DNA of 64,000 nt, from the NCBI RefSeq assembly GCF_005116655.2, contig NZ_CP050698.1:6342501-6406500 (forward strand), read 5' to 3'. How positions within the stretch are numbered: the stretch's first letter is position 1; each line of letters begins with the position of its first letter. This stretch comes from Desulfosediminicola flagellatus. Its GTDB lineage: Bacteria > Desulfobacterota > Desulfobulbia > Desulfobulbales > Desulfocapsaceae. Under the pieces are notes generated by a model. That model was given only the letters and a program-made list of their open reading frames with translations. It had not been told where the DNA came from and ran no database searches. A program made the position numbers and the translations under genes. Positions 55,353 to 63,945 of the stretch are shown here, one piece after another.

Positions 55353-55368
55353 TGGAACGTTGTTTGCA
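55353..55368 (+). promoter_or_regulatory. Sigma-54 promoter of the nap operon
   Basis: TGGAACGTTGTTTGCA has GG and GC separated by exactly ten bases, with a perfect TTGCA -12 box and one mismatch in the -24 box (TGGAAC against TGGCAC). Confidence 0.82.
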
Positions 55369-55478
55369 AACAGTAAACGTTGACAGAATTAATTGGGGAA
55401 TGAGCTGATAACAGGTTCCTGGGAGGTGTAATCAGCCCATATGATTAAGACAGTTATTCTAACTGCAAGCGGAGGTTG

Positions 55479-55853
55479 ATGGTGAGAAAAAACATTGGTG
55501 TGAAACATGCTGTAAGTATGCTGGCGATGCTGGCATTGATGCTTTGTGCAGTATCAGTTATGGCGAGCAAGAAGGAAGGGGCGGTGCATCCTGAACTGAC
55601 AGAGCAGGAGCAACTTATTGCCTGTGCCGAATGCCACAAGGAAGCTACTCCTGAAGTTGAGAAAGAGTGGTACGATTCAGTTCACGGTATTGCCATGGTC
55701 AAATGTTATCAGTGCCATGGAACGTTCGGTGAATTTGCTGTAACTCCGACCAAAGAAAATTGTGCAACCTGCCACGCTGATATGCTGGACAAGGAGCCGA
55801 ATACGCCATGTTGGGAATGTCATGTTCCTCACTCATTCAAGGCGAAGAAATAA
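55479..55853 (+). CDS. napM: Periplasmic tetraheme cytochrome c (NapM)
   Basis: The 124-residue protein has a signal peptide (about 1-28, ending VMA) and four CxxCH heme motifs: CAECH, CYQCH, CATCH and CWECH. NapM of Desulfovibrio desulfuricans is a tetraheme c-type cytochrome in the same position, so I take it as NapM by position and heme count. It would pass electrons from the NapGH quinol oxidase side to NapA. GGAGG ends at 55475, so ATG 55479 or GTG 55482 are both possible starts; TTG 55476 is too close. Confidence 0.78.
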   Translation: MVRKNIGVKHAVSMLAMLALMLCAVSVMASKKEGAVHPELTEQEQLIACAECHKEATPEVEKEWYDSVHGIAMVKCYQCHGTFGEFAVTPTKENCATCHADMLDKEPNTPCWECHVPHSFKAKK

Positions 55854-55889
55854 CAGAGCGTATTCAACGAACAGCAAGGAGATCAGAAA

Positions 55890-58280
55890 ATGGCACAAAC
55901 ACGACGAGATTTTATAAAAAAGGCGGCGGCACTTTCAGCTGCTTCTTATGTGAGCATGAGCTTGCCGATTGATAAAGCCAATCAGGCAAAAGCAGAGGAA
56001 GGCATTGTATGGCATCGCGGCAGTTGCCGTCTTTGCGGTGTTGGCTGCAGGGTTGAACTTGGTGTAAAAGGTGATACCCCGGTTGGACTTCGCGGTGTAC
56101 CTAAATCCCGCACAAACTTTGGTTATGTCTGTATGAAGGGCATGCATTTCTGGAAATGTATGCGTCACCCTGACCGTCTGACCAAACCACTTTATCGCGA
56201 AAAAAAGACCGACAAATTCAAGGAAATCTCCTGGGACAAAGCCCTTGATATCGCAGCGACAAAATTTGCCGAAGCCCACAAAGAGGGCGGTGGTGCCGCA
56301 GTTGGGTATTACGGTTCAGGTCAGGCATTAACCGAAGAAACATATCTCTTCCAGAAGGTTATGCGTGCAGGTCTACAGTCCAACAATGTCGAGGGTAACC
56401 CGCGCCTCTGTATGGCAAGTGCTGTTGGCGGGTACCTGACCTCGTTTGGTGCGGATGAGCCAATCGGTGGTTACTCTGATCTTGAGAAGGCACACTGTTT
56501 CTTCATCGTAGGCTCCAACACTGCTGAGGCACATCCGGTACTGTTCAGACGTATTATGCGTCGTAAGCTCGATAACCCAAATGATGTAAAAGTAATCAAC
56601 ATCGATCCTCGTATTTCTCAAACTTCCCGTATCGCTGATAAGCATCTGCAGTTCAAGCCTGGTACCGATCTTGCGCTCTTAAACAGCATGGCTCATGTCA
56701 TCATTGAAGAGAAATTGTACGACGAAGAGTTTATTAACACCTACACAACCTTTAAAAAGGGTAAAGGCGACTCAACAACATTTGAGGACTATGCTGTGCA
56801 GGTTGCCAAGTATACCCCTGAGATGGCTGTTAAGATGTGTGGCGATGCATTCACCGCTGATGATGTTCGCACAATTGCCCGGTGGTTCGCTACATCCAAA
56901 GGAACTGTGAGTCTCTGGACCATGGGCCTAAATCAGCGTAAGCGCGGTGTATGGGCCAACAACCTGATGCATAACCTCCACATCCTCACCGGTCAGCTGA
57001 TGAAAGACGGTGCTGACAGTCTTTCTCTTACCGGTCAGCCAAATGCGTGTGGTGGTGTACGTGAAGGTGGAGGATTGTGTCACATCCTTCCAGGTCATCG
57101 CCTGGTGGTAAAAGAAAAACTGCGTAATCAGGTTGAGGCTGCATGGGGCGTACCCGCTGGTCGTATACCACCCAAGCCGGGTCTGCACACCATGGCAATG
57201 TTCTCTGCAGTAAATGAAGGCAAGATTAAGGCGCTGTGGGTAAACTGCACCAGCCCTGTTCAGAGCCTTCCCAACTGTAACCTGTACAACAAGGGTATGG
57301 ATCGAGAAGATGTGTTTATCGTAACCACCGATATCTTCCACACACTCACAACCCAGAAGTCAAACCTTGTTCTGCCGACTTCCTTCCATTTTGAGAAGAC
57401 CGGTGTTTACGGTTGTACCGAGCGACGTTCACAGATCACCAAAAAGGCAATCAGCTCTCCGGGCGATGCAATGCCTGAGGTGTGGATTGTTCGTGAATGG
57501 GCACGTAAGCTTGCAGAAAAAATGAATGATCCGGTTATTACCCAGTGTATCAAGCCCTTTGAAGGTCTTGAGGAAGGATATGAGCTGCCTAAGGCGATCT
57601 GGGACGAGTATAGCCAGAAGCTGACTGCACATCGTGATAACGATTTGCGTGGTGCTACTTACAAGGTTCTTGAGTCTATGGCTGATGGTGTTCAGTGGCC
57701 TGCGCCGACCGAAGAGTACGCTCTTACCGGTGGTACCGTAAAAAAATTCGTTAAGGGTCGTGATCCAATGGCTACTACCGAATCAAAGAACGATCTGCCA
57801 TACCAGTTCTACGGTCCTGCACATCCGGACAGAAAGCTGTGGATCTGGCAGCGTGAGCAGGCTGATCCTGAAGAGATGCCTGATGCGGAATACCCATTCT
57901 ACCTCTCAACCGGCCGAATCATCGATCACTGGCACACAATGTCAATGACCGGTCGTATTCCTGAGTTGCTTCGGGCTAACCCCTATGCATATATCGAGAT
58001 CAATCCGAAAGATGCGAAGATGCTGGGAATCAAGCCTGGGGATATGGTCGAGGTGAGATCACGTCGTGGTGTTAACCTGCTGCCCGCAAAGGTATACGAA
58101 GGACCGATTGAAGGAATGGTCTTTGCTTACTGGCACGATCAGCATGAAGATCGTATGATCAACAAGGTTACCAAAGATGCGTATGATCCGGGTTCAAAGG
58201 AGCCTGAGTTCAAGATCTGTGCGGTGCAGATTAAGCGTGTGTCCGGCCCTACGCCTCTTACTCCGTACATCGCAGGGTAA
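55890..58280 (+). CDS. napA: Periplasmic nitrate reductase, catalytic subunit
   Basis: The 796-residue protein has a Tat signal (TRRDFIKKAAALSAASYVSM), a 4Fe-4S site (CRLCGVGCRVELG, then the fourth Cys in YVCMKGMHF) and the Mo-bis-MGD core with the molybdenum-ligating Cys in NPRLCMASAVGGYL (about 174-187). The C-terminal part has LSTGRIIDHWHTMSMTGRIPEL, typical of NapA. It reduces nitrate to nitrite in the periplasm. It is longer than D. desulfuricans NapA (755) and lacks a NapB gene nearby, so it is probably a monomeric type. Confidence 0.93.
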   Translation: MAQTRRDFIKKAAALSAASYVSMSLPIDKANQAKAEEGIVWHRGSCRLCGVGCRVELGVKGDTPVGLRGVPKSRTNFGYVCMKGMHFWKCMRHPDRLTKPLYREKKTDKFKEISWDKALDIAATKFAEAHKEGGGAAVGYYGSGQALTEETYLFQKVMRAGLQSNNVEGNPRLCMASAVGGYLTSFGADEPIGGYSDLEKAHCFFIVGSNTAEAHPVLFRRIMRRKLDNPNDVKVINIDPRISQTSRIADKHLQFKPGTDLALLNSMAHVIIEEKLYDEEFINTYTTFKKGKGDSTTFEDYAVQVAKYTPEMAVKMCGDAFTADDVRTIARWFATSKGTVSLWTMGLNQRKRGVWANNLMHNLHILTGQLMKDGADSLSLTGQPNACGGVREGGGLCHILPGHRLVVKEKLRNQVEAAWGVPAGRIPPKPGLHTMAMFSAVNEGKIKALWVNCTSPVQSLPNCNLYNKGMDREDVFIVTTDIFHTLTTQKSNLVLPTSFHFEKTGVYGCTERRSQITKKAISSPGDAMPEVWIVREWARKLAEKMNDPVITQCIKPFEGLEEGYELPKAIWDEYSQKLTAHRDNDLRGATYKVLESMADGVQWPAPTEEYALTGGTVKKFVKGRDPMATTESKNDLPYQFYGPAHPDRKLWIWQREQADPEEMPDAEYPFYLSTGRIIDHWHTMSMTGRIPELLRANPYAYIEINPKDAKMLGIKPGDMVEVRSRRGVNLLPAKVYEGPIEGMVFAYWHDQHEDRMINKVTKDAYDPGSKEPEFKICAVQIKRVSGPTPLTPYIAG

Positions 58281-58477
58281 TTTAAAGAGCAGATACGGCC
58301 AGTTCTCCGGCGTCTCGTGAGCACATCGCATATCGTAAATATAGCGATGTGCTCAAGTCCTTGGATAACAGGCCGTCTCCACTCTTTGTAGGGGGGAGAC
58401 TTTGCACACGGATTAAAAAATTTGCTGAATTTCTGTAGTAATCAGAATAAACCACGCAGTATTAAAATGAGGAAAAC
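58281..58477. promoter_or_regulatory. Intra-operon spacer with two hairpins
   Basis: The first hairpin has a perfect 11-base stem GAGCACATCGC (58319-58329) / GCGATGTGCTC (58344-58354) with a 14-base loop. The second is GTCTCC (58375-58380) / GGAGAC (58395-58400). There is no T tract. They may protect the napA message or lower napDGH expression relative to napMA. Confidence 0.6.
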
Positions 58478-58783
58478 ATGCCCATAGGTGGAGTAGTTAT
58501 TTCCAGCGTTCCTGAGAAGAAGGACCTGGTGCTGAAGGCGTTGGAGCCGATTGTAGAAGTTGAAGTTCATGGTGACGATGCTGAGGGCAATATTGTGGCT
58601 GTTCTCGATACGAAGACATCTGAGAAAATGGAACAGATCATCGATCGGATCAATAAAGATGTCAATGTTTTGACTGTCGGGATGACCTATCTGAATACCG
58701 AAGATGAGGCGGACCTGATGGCGAAAGGCGAGAGGGTTGCTAAACCGTTTGGTTTCAAAAAATCATTGCCGAAAGATTCGTGA
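58478..58783 (+). CDS. napD: NapA maturation chaperone
   Basis: A 101-residue protein with the NapD ferredoxin-like fold pattern: IGGVVISSVPEKKDLVLKAL at the start, VEVEVHGDDAEGNIVAVLD in the middle and ITVGMTYLNTEDE-like end. NapD binds the Tat signal of NapA and keeps it until cofactor insertion. It is in the napA-D-G-H order. The stop overlaps the napG GTG start (GTGA). Confidence 0.9.
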   Translation: MPIGGVVISSVPEKKDLVLKALEPIVEVEVHGDDAEGNIVAVLDTKTSEKMEQIIDRINKDVNVLTVGMTYLNTEDEADLMAKGERVAKPFGFKKSLPKDS

Positions 58784-59379
58784 AACGTCGTACATTTTTG
58801 CAAATGATCGGGGCAGGGCTTTCGGGCCTTGCGCTATCGCCTGCAACAACACGGGCGAATATGTTGAAAAGTCCGGTCGGCACAAATAGTTTGCGGCCAC
58901 CGGGGGCTGTACCTGAAGAACTCTTTCCTGCCAAGTGCATTCGTTGCGGACGTTGTGTAGAGGTCTGTCCGTATCGCGCCATCACCATGCTTGATATCCG
59001 CCGGGGTATCCATGCAGGAACTCCGCTTATCGATGTGACAAAAGTTCCCTGCTATCTCTGTATGAAATGTGTTGATGTCTGCCCTACCGGGAGTCTGCAG
59101 CGGGTAAAACAGGACAAGACACGCATGGGCCTTGCGGTAATTAATACCTTCAACTGTCTAGCTTATGAGGGGATTACGCTTTGCCGTACCTGTTATGACA
59201 AATGCCCATTTATGGAAAAAGCTATTCGGCTTGAACAGTTACGGCCGGTTATCGATGAAAACCATTGTACCGGTTGCGGAATGTGTACCAATGCCTGTCC
59301 TGAAACTGACAAACATGGGAGAAAGGCGATCAATATTGAGCCGATTTATGCCCGGGAAAAGGTCACCCATGATGAGTGA
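58780..59379 (+). CDS. napG: Periplasmic ferredoxin-type protein NapG
   Basis: The 199-residue protein starts with GTG at 58780. It has a Tat signal (KRRTFLQMIGAGLSGLAL) and four 4Fe-4S sites: CIRCGRCVEVCP, CYLCMKCVDVCP, a set from CLAYEG to CYDKCP, and CTGCGMCTNACP. NapG is thought to pass electrons from NapH to the periplasmic cytochrome or NapA. It is shorter than E. coli NapG (231). It overlaps napH. Confidence 0.9.
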   Translation: MKRRTFLQMIGAGLSGLALSPATTRANMLKSPVGTNSLRPPGAVPEELFPAKCIRCGRCVEVCPYRAITMLDIRRGIHAGTPLIDVTKVPCYLCMKCVDVCPTGSLQRVKQDKTRMGLAVINTFNCLAYEGITLCRTCYDKCPFMEKAIRLEQLRPVIDENHCTGCGMCTNACPETDKHGRKAINIEPIYAREKVTHDE

Positions 59380-60235
59380 GTCAAAGGGACAGGGAATCAA
59401 TATCGCTGTGGCGGGTGATCAAAAAAAACGACGTGTCAGCTGGTCGACTCTGCGCTTGACTACATTGAGTGTTGCTTTCTTGTTTATTCTCGTTAATCCG
59501 CTGTTGAATTACTATCTGCATATAGATTTTATTCAGGGCTGGTATCAGTCATTTGGCTTTGGCGATCTCTGGTTTGTCTCACCGCTGGAAGGGCTTGAAA
59601 GCCTGCTGATTACAAAGTCGTTTTATATGCCCGCACTCATAGGTATGCTTATACCGGTGCTGGTCGCTTTTATGCTGGGACGTGTCTTTTGCTCCTGGCT
59701 CTGCCCTGTAAATTTTATTTTAGAACTGGTTGATCGGATTCGCCGTTTTGTTGCGCGAAAGCGTTTTTTACAGAATAAGCTGATTGTGGCCAAGCGGGTC
59801 CTCTGGTTTACCTTGATGGCCGAATTGTTGATGAGTCTTGTGCTTGGAGCGCCACTTTTTGTTTTTCTCTCACCACCCGGTCTTGTCGGGCGTGAGATAA
59901 TGATGCTGGTCTTTTTCAGGACGATGGCGCTTGAAGGTGTTATCCTGATCCTGGTCCTGGTCCTTGAACTTGTCACTCGCCGGTTCTACTGTCGGAGCTT
60001 CTGCCCATTGGGAGCACTGCTGGCGCTTATCGGCAGTAAAAGAAATCTGCGAATCATACGAGTTGCTGGCAAGTGTACCGCATGCGGGCTTTGTAATAAA
60101 AGTTGTCCTATGGGGCTTGAACCTGAGCAGGGTGAGGGCGCAGGGAATTATTGCTGGAACTGTGGGGAATGTATAGATAGTTGTAATTTTGAAGCGCTGG
60201 ATTTTGCCTGGAGCGGAAAGCAGGAAAAGCATTAG
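59369..60235 (+). CDS. napH: Quinol dehydrogenase membrane component NapH
   Basis: I start at ATG 59369 (or ATG 59372), overlapping napG by eleven bases. The 288-residue protein has four or more membrane helices, the motifs FCSWLCPVN and FCPLGALLAL, and two 4Fe-4S sets near the C terminus (CTACGLCNKSCPMG and CWNCGECIDSCN). It takes electrons from the quinol pool at the inner membrane and feeds NapG. No napF, napB or napC is present. Confidence 0.9.
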   Translation: MMSESKGQGINIAVAGDQKKRRVSWSTLRLTTLSVAFLFILVNPLLNYYLHIDFIQGWYQSFGFGDLWFVSPLEGLESLLITKSFYMPALIGMLIPVLVAFMLGRVFCSWLCPVNFILELVDRIRRFVARKRFLQNKLIVAKRVLWFTLMAELLMSLVLGAPLFVFLSPPGLVGREIMMLVFFRTMALEGVILILVLVLELVTRRFYCRSFCPLGALLALIGSKRNLRIIRVAGKCTACGLCNKSCPMGLEPEQGEGAGNYCWNCGECIDSCNFEALDFAWSGKQEKH

Positions 60236-60293
60236 AAAATGTAGTCCTGCTCAACGTGGTATATTCTTGACGGAAATATGAAATGAGAGTGGG

Positions 60294-61346
60294 TTAACGA
60301 AGCGCGTTGACCATTTCAAGCCCGGTTTTGGTGTTTTCCGGTAGCTCTACTGCTGATTGCGCTACTGGTTGGGTGCGTTCTCCCCATTTCACCAGATGCG
60401 CGCTCAAGGTAAGCCCTCCGCCAAAAGCAGGCATAAGCAGTAGGTTGCCGGGCTTTACATATCCTTCTTCTACTGCTTCAACAAGTGCAACAAGTGCGGT
60501 AGCCGCAGACATGTTGCCGTATCGTTCGATATTGATAAATACCTTGTCGTTTGGCATTTTCAGCTTTTTCGTCAGGGTATCAATTATGCGCAGATTGGCT
60601 TGATGGGGAACTACCAGGTCAATATCTTCAGGTTGCAGATCGGATTTCTCCAGAGTCTGCTGACTGGCTTTTGTCATTCCGTTGACTGCCTTTTTGAATA
60701 TTTCCTGGCCAACAAATGCCCACTGTACATCACCAAGAATTCGTTTTTTATCGGCATATTTCATGCCCCAGCCCTGCAGTGAAAGAATATCGCGGGCTTC
60801 ACCAAAACACCCTAAAGACTCAGCCAGTACTCCCTCAGCCGTTGTGCTTGCCTCAAGGTACAGAGCTGCAGCACCATCGCCAAAGAGCACCGCGACATCT
60901 CTGTTGGACCAGTCCATCACCTTCGAAATAACTTCAGCACCAATAATTATGGCGGATTTCACTACACCACTTTTAATCATTGAGGTTGCAACTGTAAGGC
61001 TGTACATGCCGCTGGTACATGCAGTATTAAGATCCATACATGCGGCATTTTCAGCTCCAAGTAAACGCTGAATGTTAGAGGCACCATTGGGGCACAATTC
61101 ATCAAACGTGGTGGAGCCAAATACGATGAGTTCAACGTCTTCAGGCTGTTTGCCTGCTGCGGCTAACGCTCTGGCTGCGGCGACATAGCCGAGTTCTGAA
61201 ACATCAACGTGAGAGATGCGTCGCTCTTTCATTCCTGTACGACTGGTGATCCATTCATCACTTGTATCGAGAAAGGTCGCAAGATCATCGTTTGAAAGAA
61301 TGGCGGGTGGTAAACACTTGCCCCAACCCGTGATAGCTGCATACAT
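60294..61346 (-). CDS. fabH: 3-oxoacyl-ACP synthase III
   Basis: The 350-residue protein has the FabH triad: Cys in DLNTACTSGMYSL (about 115), His in VPHQANLRI (about 258) and Asn in NIERYGNMSAATALVAL (about 285). It begins TGWGKCLPPAILSNDDLATFLDTSDEWI, the usual N-terminus. It starts fatty acid synthesis by condensing acetyl-CoA with malonyl-ACP. It carries about 25 more C-terminal residues than E. coli FabH, with no recognisable domain. It stands alone, convergent with napH. Confidence 0.92.
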   Translation of the reverse strand: MYAAITGWGKCLPPAILSNDDLATFLDTSDEWITSRTGMKERRISHVDVSELGYVAAARALAAAGKQPEDVELIVFGSTTFDELCPNGASNIQRLLGAENAACMDLNTACTSGMYSLTVATSMIKSGVVKSAIIIGAEVISKVMDWSNRDVAVLFGDGAAALYLEASTTAEGVLAESLGCFGEARDILSLQGWGMKYADKKRILGDVQWAFVGQEIFKKAVNGMTKASQQTLEKSDLQPEDIDLVVPHQANLRIIDTLTKKLKMPNDKVFINIERYGNMSAATALVALVEAVEEGYVKPGNLLLMPAFGGGLTLSAHLVKWGERTQPVAQSAVELPENTKTGLEMVNALR

Positions 61347-61732
61347 ATTCGTCCACCTTCAAATTAGAAGATTGTTGGGTAATCAAACATCGCTTATAGC
61401 TAAACAGTCATTTCCTGCCGATAAACACGCGTTAACGCTTATAACAAATTGCCGGTAAACATAATGTGATAGTGGGTTGATGTCTATATTTTAATTGAAC
61501 TGAAAGAAGGGCGAAATGTTGAAGTGCGACACTGTGGCTGAGTGAGTGAGAAAGGGTCACTGTCACGGAGGTAATGACAAACCATAAAGCAGGTGGGGTA
61601 CTTTGTTAAGCACGGAAAAAGAGCAGCCTTGCTTGAAGTTTGCATGCAGTGTATTAGATTCCTGCGTAGCATTTAAAGATAGACTGCCTGCTATGCAGTG
61701 AAACACCACATTTACCTTTATTGAAATCTTGA
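61347..61732. other. Gene-free spacer between fabH and the DUF454 gene
   Basis: About 385 bases, divergent, with no convincing gene. An imperfect inverted repeat CTGCGTAGC / GCTATGCAG lies near 61661-61697. No clear promoter was identified. Confidence 0.45.
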
Positions 61733-62113
61733 ATGAACGTCCTGACCGAATCACTGCTGAAGACTTTAAGCAAAATTGCAGCCTGCATCTGTATTGCACT
61801 TGGACTGATTGGTGCCTTCCTCCCTGTTTTACCAACAACACCGTTTTTATTGCTTGCGACATTTTTCAGTTACAGGTCATCACCAAAACTCAGGCGATGG
61901 CTTTTGGAGCATCCTGTTTTCGGTGAAACTATTCAGAACTATTTTGATGACCGTTCTATTTCCACATCTGCTCTGCGCAGTGCGCTAGTTACTTTGTGGT
62001 TATGTATGGCGTTGAGTGTCTGGCTAATTCAAAATGTATGGATATCAATACTGCTCGTTTCTATCGGTTTAGGAGTGACAACATATCTCCTCCGATTAAA
62101 GCGATCTGACTGA
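61733..62113 (+). CDS. DUF454 membrane protein (YbaN-like)
   Basis: A 126-residue protein with three to four membrane helices. The conserved core is GLIGAFLPVLPTTPFLLLATFFSYRSSPKLRRWLLEHPVFGE-type region (about 24-65), the hallmark of DUF454/YbaN. Function is unknown. There is no clear ribosome site; the ATG is chosen because the family starts near here. Confidence 0.85.
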   Translation: MNVLTESLLKTLSKIAACICIALGLIGAFLPVLPTTPFLLLATFFSYRSSPKLRRWLLEHPVFGETIQNYFDDRSISTSALRSALVTLWLCMALSVWLIQNVWISILLVSIGLGVTTYLLRLKRSD

Positions 62114-62154
62114 TATCCAGTGTATTTGTAATTGGCAGGGTTGTGCAGATCAGT

Positions 62155-62197
62155 TTCCCCCTGTATCAGTTCAAGGCTGGTAATGATAAAGGGGGAA
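62155..62197. terminator. Possible bidirectional terminator
   Basis: TTCCCCCT (62155-62162) and AGGGGGAA (62190-62197) form a perfect 8-base stem with a 27-base loop between the convergent DUF454 and UPF0597 genes. There is no T tract. Confidence 0.4.
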
Positions 62198-62205
62198 TGT
62201 ACTAT

Positions 62206-63525
62206 TTAACGTTTTCGGTTCTTCTCTTTCTCAAGCATGATATTCAGGATGGTTTTATCCGTTTCAATCATTCCTTTGTGGCTGAGAGTGCCCATATTCC
62301 GAATAGTATTTTCAGTTGATGTTCCGACAATGCCGTCAGTATCCTTAACGTTTATTCCCTGAAGAGAAAATAATGCGGATTGAACTGCGGCTCCGGCAGC
62401 AGTGTTCAGTTTGAGGGCGCATCCGGCTTTTGCTCCATCACAGATGACTCCAGCAAGGTCCTCCATAATGTTTCGGATGGCACCAGCCATATGGTCAACA
62501 TCTCCACCGACAAGGTAAGTTATACCTGCGGTTGCACCCGCTCCGGCTGCAACTGAGCAGCCGCATACTGCAGACAATCTGCCTGTGTGTGCTTTAACAT
62601 AGGCGGTAATAATATGACTGAGGCCGATTGCTTTAAGCACATTCTCCTGATCATGATCGATAAAATCTTTAATTGCCCAGATTGGAAGTATTGCTGTGAG
62701 GCCATGGTTTCCACTGCCCGCAGAACTCATGGCGGGCAGATTAGCCCCGCTCATTCTGGCGTCGGCTGCAGCAGAAGTGAGCCGTCTGGCTGAAGTGGCC
62801 ATGTCGTTTACCAGAAGTTTCTGTTTCAATAACCGGTCAATTCCTTTCCCGATACCAAGGCCGCTGCCATATTTCAGACCATGCTGGGCAAGTCGGAGGT
62901 TGTGATCGACTCCTTCCTTTAAAAAAGCAAGATCAGACTCGTCGAGTTCATCAACCAACTCGTAAATATCTTTCAGGGTTAATCCACGTAACCACTCTTC
63001 AAGCTCAGCCATCAGATTTTTACCTGTTTTGGCATTCGGCTCGGAAATTAATGGAGAGTCGGTCACCGCCTCACCATTAAGAGTAAGGCTTACGATGTTA
63101 CTATGGAGGTCGGTAATAAGGGATTCCGCAATATTTTCGCCTGAGACAATACGTGAACGGACGTAAAGACCTGATTCTTCACGCAGGTTTACTGTAACAA
63201 CGTTTCTCTTTAATAATTCGGTGCTTCGCTGTACCGATTCTTCGTTTAAGCATTCCAATACTTCAAGGCCGCGGGCAGGATCACATCCGCAGGCACCCAG
63301 TGCTGCAGCGGTATCAATTCCGCATAATCCTCCTGAACCGGGGATGGTTACTGCCATGCCGTTTTTGTAGATGTTTGGATCTACCCATATTTCTATGGAA
63401 TCAAATGACTTCTTAGGGAGAAGGCTTGCAGCAGCGGCTGCACCAAGTGCAACCGCGACAGGCTCGGTACAACCAAGGGCGAGTGTGACTTCCATTCGCA
63501 GTATGTCTTTAACGGTGAAGTTCAT
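62206..63525 (-). CDS. UPF0597 family protein (L-cysteine desulfidase-like)
   Basis: The 439-residue protein matches YhaM/UPF0597: LGCTEPVAVALGAAAA (about 18-33) near the start, GSGGLCGIDTAAALGACGCD (about 60-80), CGCSVAAGAGATAGI (about 320) and GAKAGCALKLN (about 362), with QGINVKDTDGIVGTSTENTIRNMG at the end. The Cys residues are those that hold an iron-sulfur cluster in cysteine desulfidase and serine dehydratase relatives. It probably breaks L-cysteine to pyruvate, sulfide and ammonia. ridA is directly upstream, an operon that makes sense because RidA removes enamine intermediates. Confidence 0.85.
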   Translation of the reverse strand: MNFTVKDILRMEVTLALGCTEPVAVALGAAAAASLLPKKSFDSIEIWVDPNIYKNGMAVTIPGSGGLCGIDTAAALGACGCDPARGLEVLECLNEESVQRSTELLKRNVVTVNLREESGLYVRSRIVSGENIAESLITDLHSNIVSLTLNGEAVTDSPLISEPNAKTGKNLMAELEEWLRGLTLKDIYELVDELDESDLAFLKEGVDHNLRLAQHGLKYGSGLGIGKGIDRLLKQKLLVNDMATSARRLTSAAADARMSGANLPAMSSAGSGNHGLTAILPIWAIKDFIDHDQENVLKAIGLSHIITAYVKAHTGRLSAVCGCSVAAGAGATAGITYLVGGDVDHMAGAIRNIMEDLAGVICDGAKAGCALKLNTAAGAAVQSALFSLQGINVKDTDGIVGTSTENTIRNMGTLSHKGMIETDKTILNIMLEKEKNRKR

Positions 63526-63555
63526 TAATTTCTTATGTCTCGATAGAGATGGATA

Positions 63556-63945
63556 CTAGTTAGAATCCAAACTGAGAATAGCTTCAATCTCAATATTGGA
63601 GCCAAGTGGCAAGGCCGCAACCTGAACTGTTGAGCGGGCTGGTGGATTATTCGGAAAATATTCACCATAAGCTGCATTTACAGTTTGGAAATCATTTAAG
63701 TCAGTGAGAAAAATTGTTGTTTTCACAATATCATCAAGGGTAGCGCCGGCAGTTTCGGCAATGGCTTTGATGTTTTTTAAGATCATGTGGGTGCGGGCAC
63801 CAATGTCACCTTCGACAAATTTACCGGTTGCAGCATCGAGGGGTAATTGCCCAGAGATAAATAATAAATTTCCTGTGGAAACAGCTTGAGAGTAGGGGCC
63901 GAGAGCAGCCGGTGCCTTATCTGTGTGGAACGTTTTTTTTGTCAT
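63556..63945 (-). CDS. ridA: RidA-type enamine/imine deaminase
   Basis: I start at ATG 63945 (GAGGA upstream). The 129-residue protein has the RidA pattern: APAALGPYSQAV (about 10-21), FISGQLPLDAATGKF (about 28-42), and the end with NNPPARSTVQVAALPLGSNIEIEAI, whose Arg contacts the substrate. It hydrolyses reactive enamines made by PLP- or Fe-S-dependent dehydratases. It lies 30 bases upstream of the UPF0597 gene. Confidence 0.93.
   Translation of the reverse strand: MTKKTFHTDKAPAALGPYSQAVSTGNLLFISGQLPLDAATGKFVEGDIGARTHMILKNIKAIAETAGATLDDIVKTTIFLTDLNDFQTVNAAYGEYFPNNPPARSTVQVAALPLGSNIEIEAILSLDSN

Larger units (their letters stand above)
55126..55478. other. Divergent regulatory region of the nap operon
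   Basis: The 353 bases between kinase and napM hold two GTTAC-type palindromes (55253-55268, 55286-55301) and a sigma-54 promoter (55353-55368); see their entries. The leader from the expected start point (about 55380) to napM is about 100 bases. The promoter of the kinase-regulator pair must also be here, perhaps autoregulated. Confidence 0.6.
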
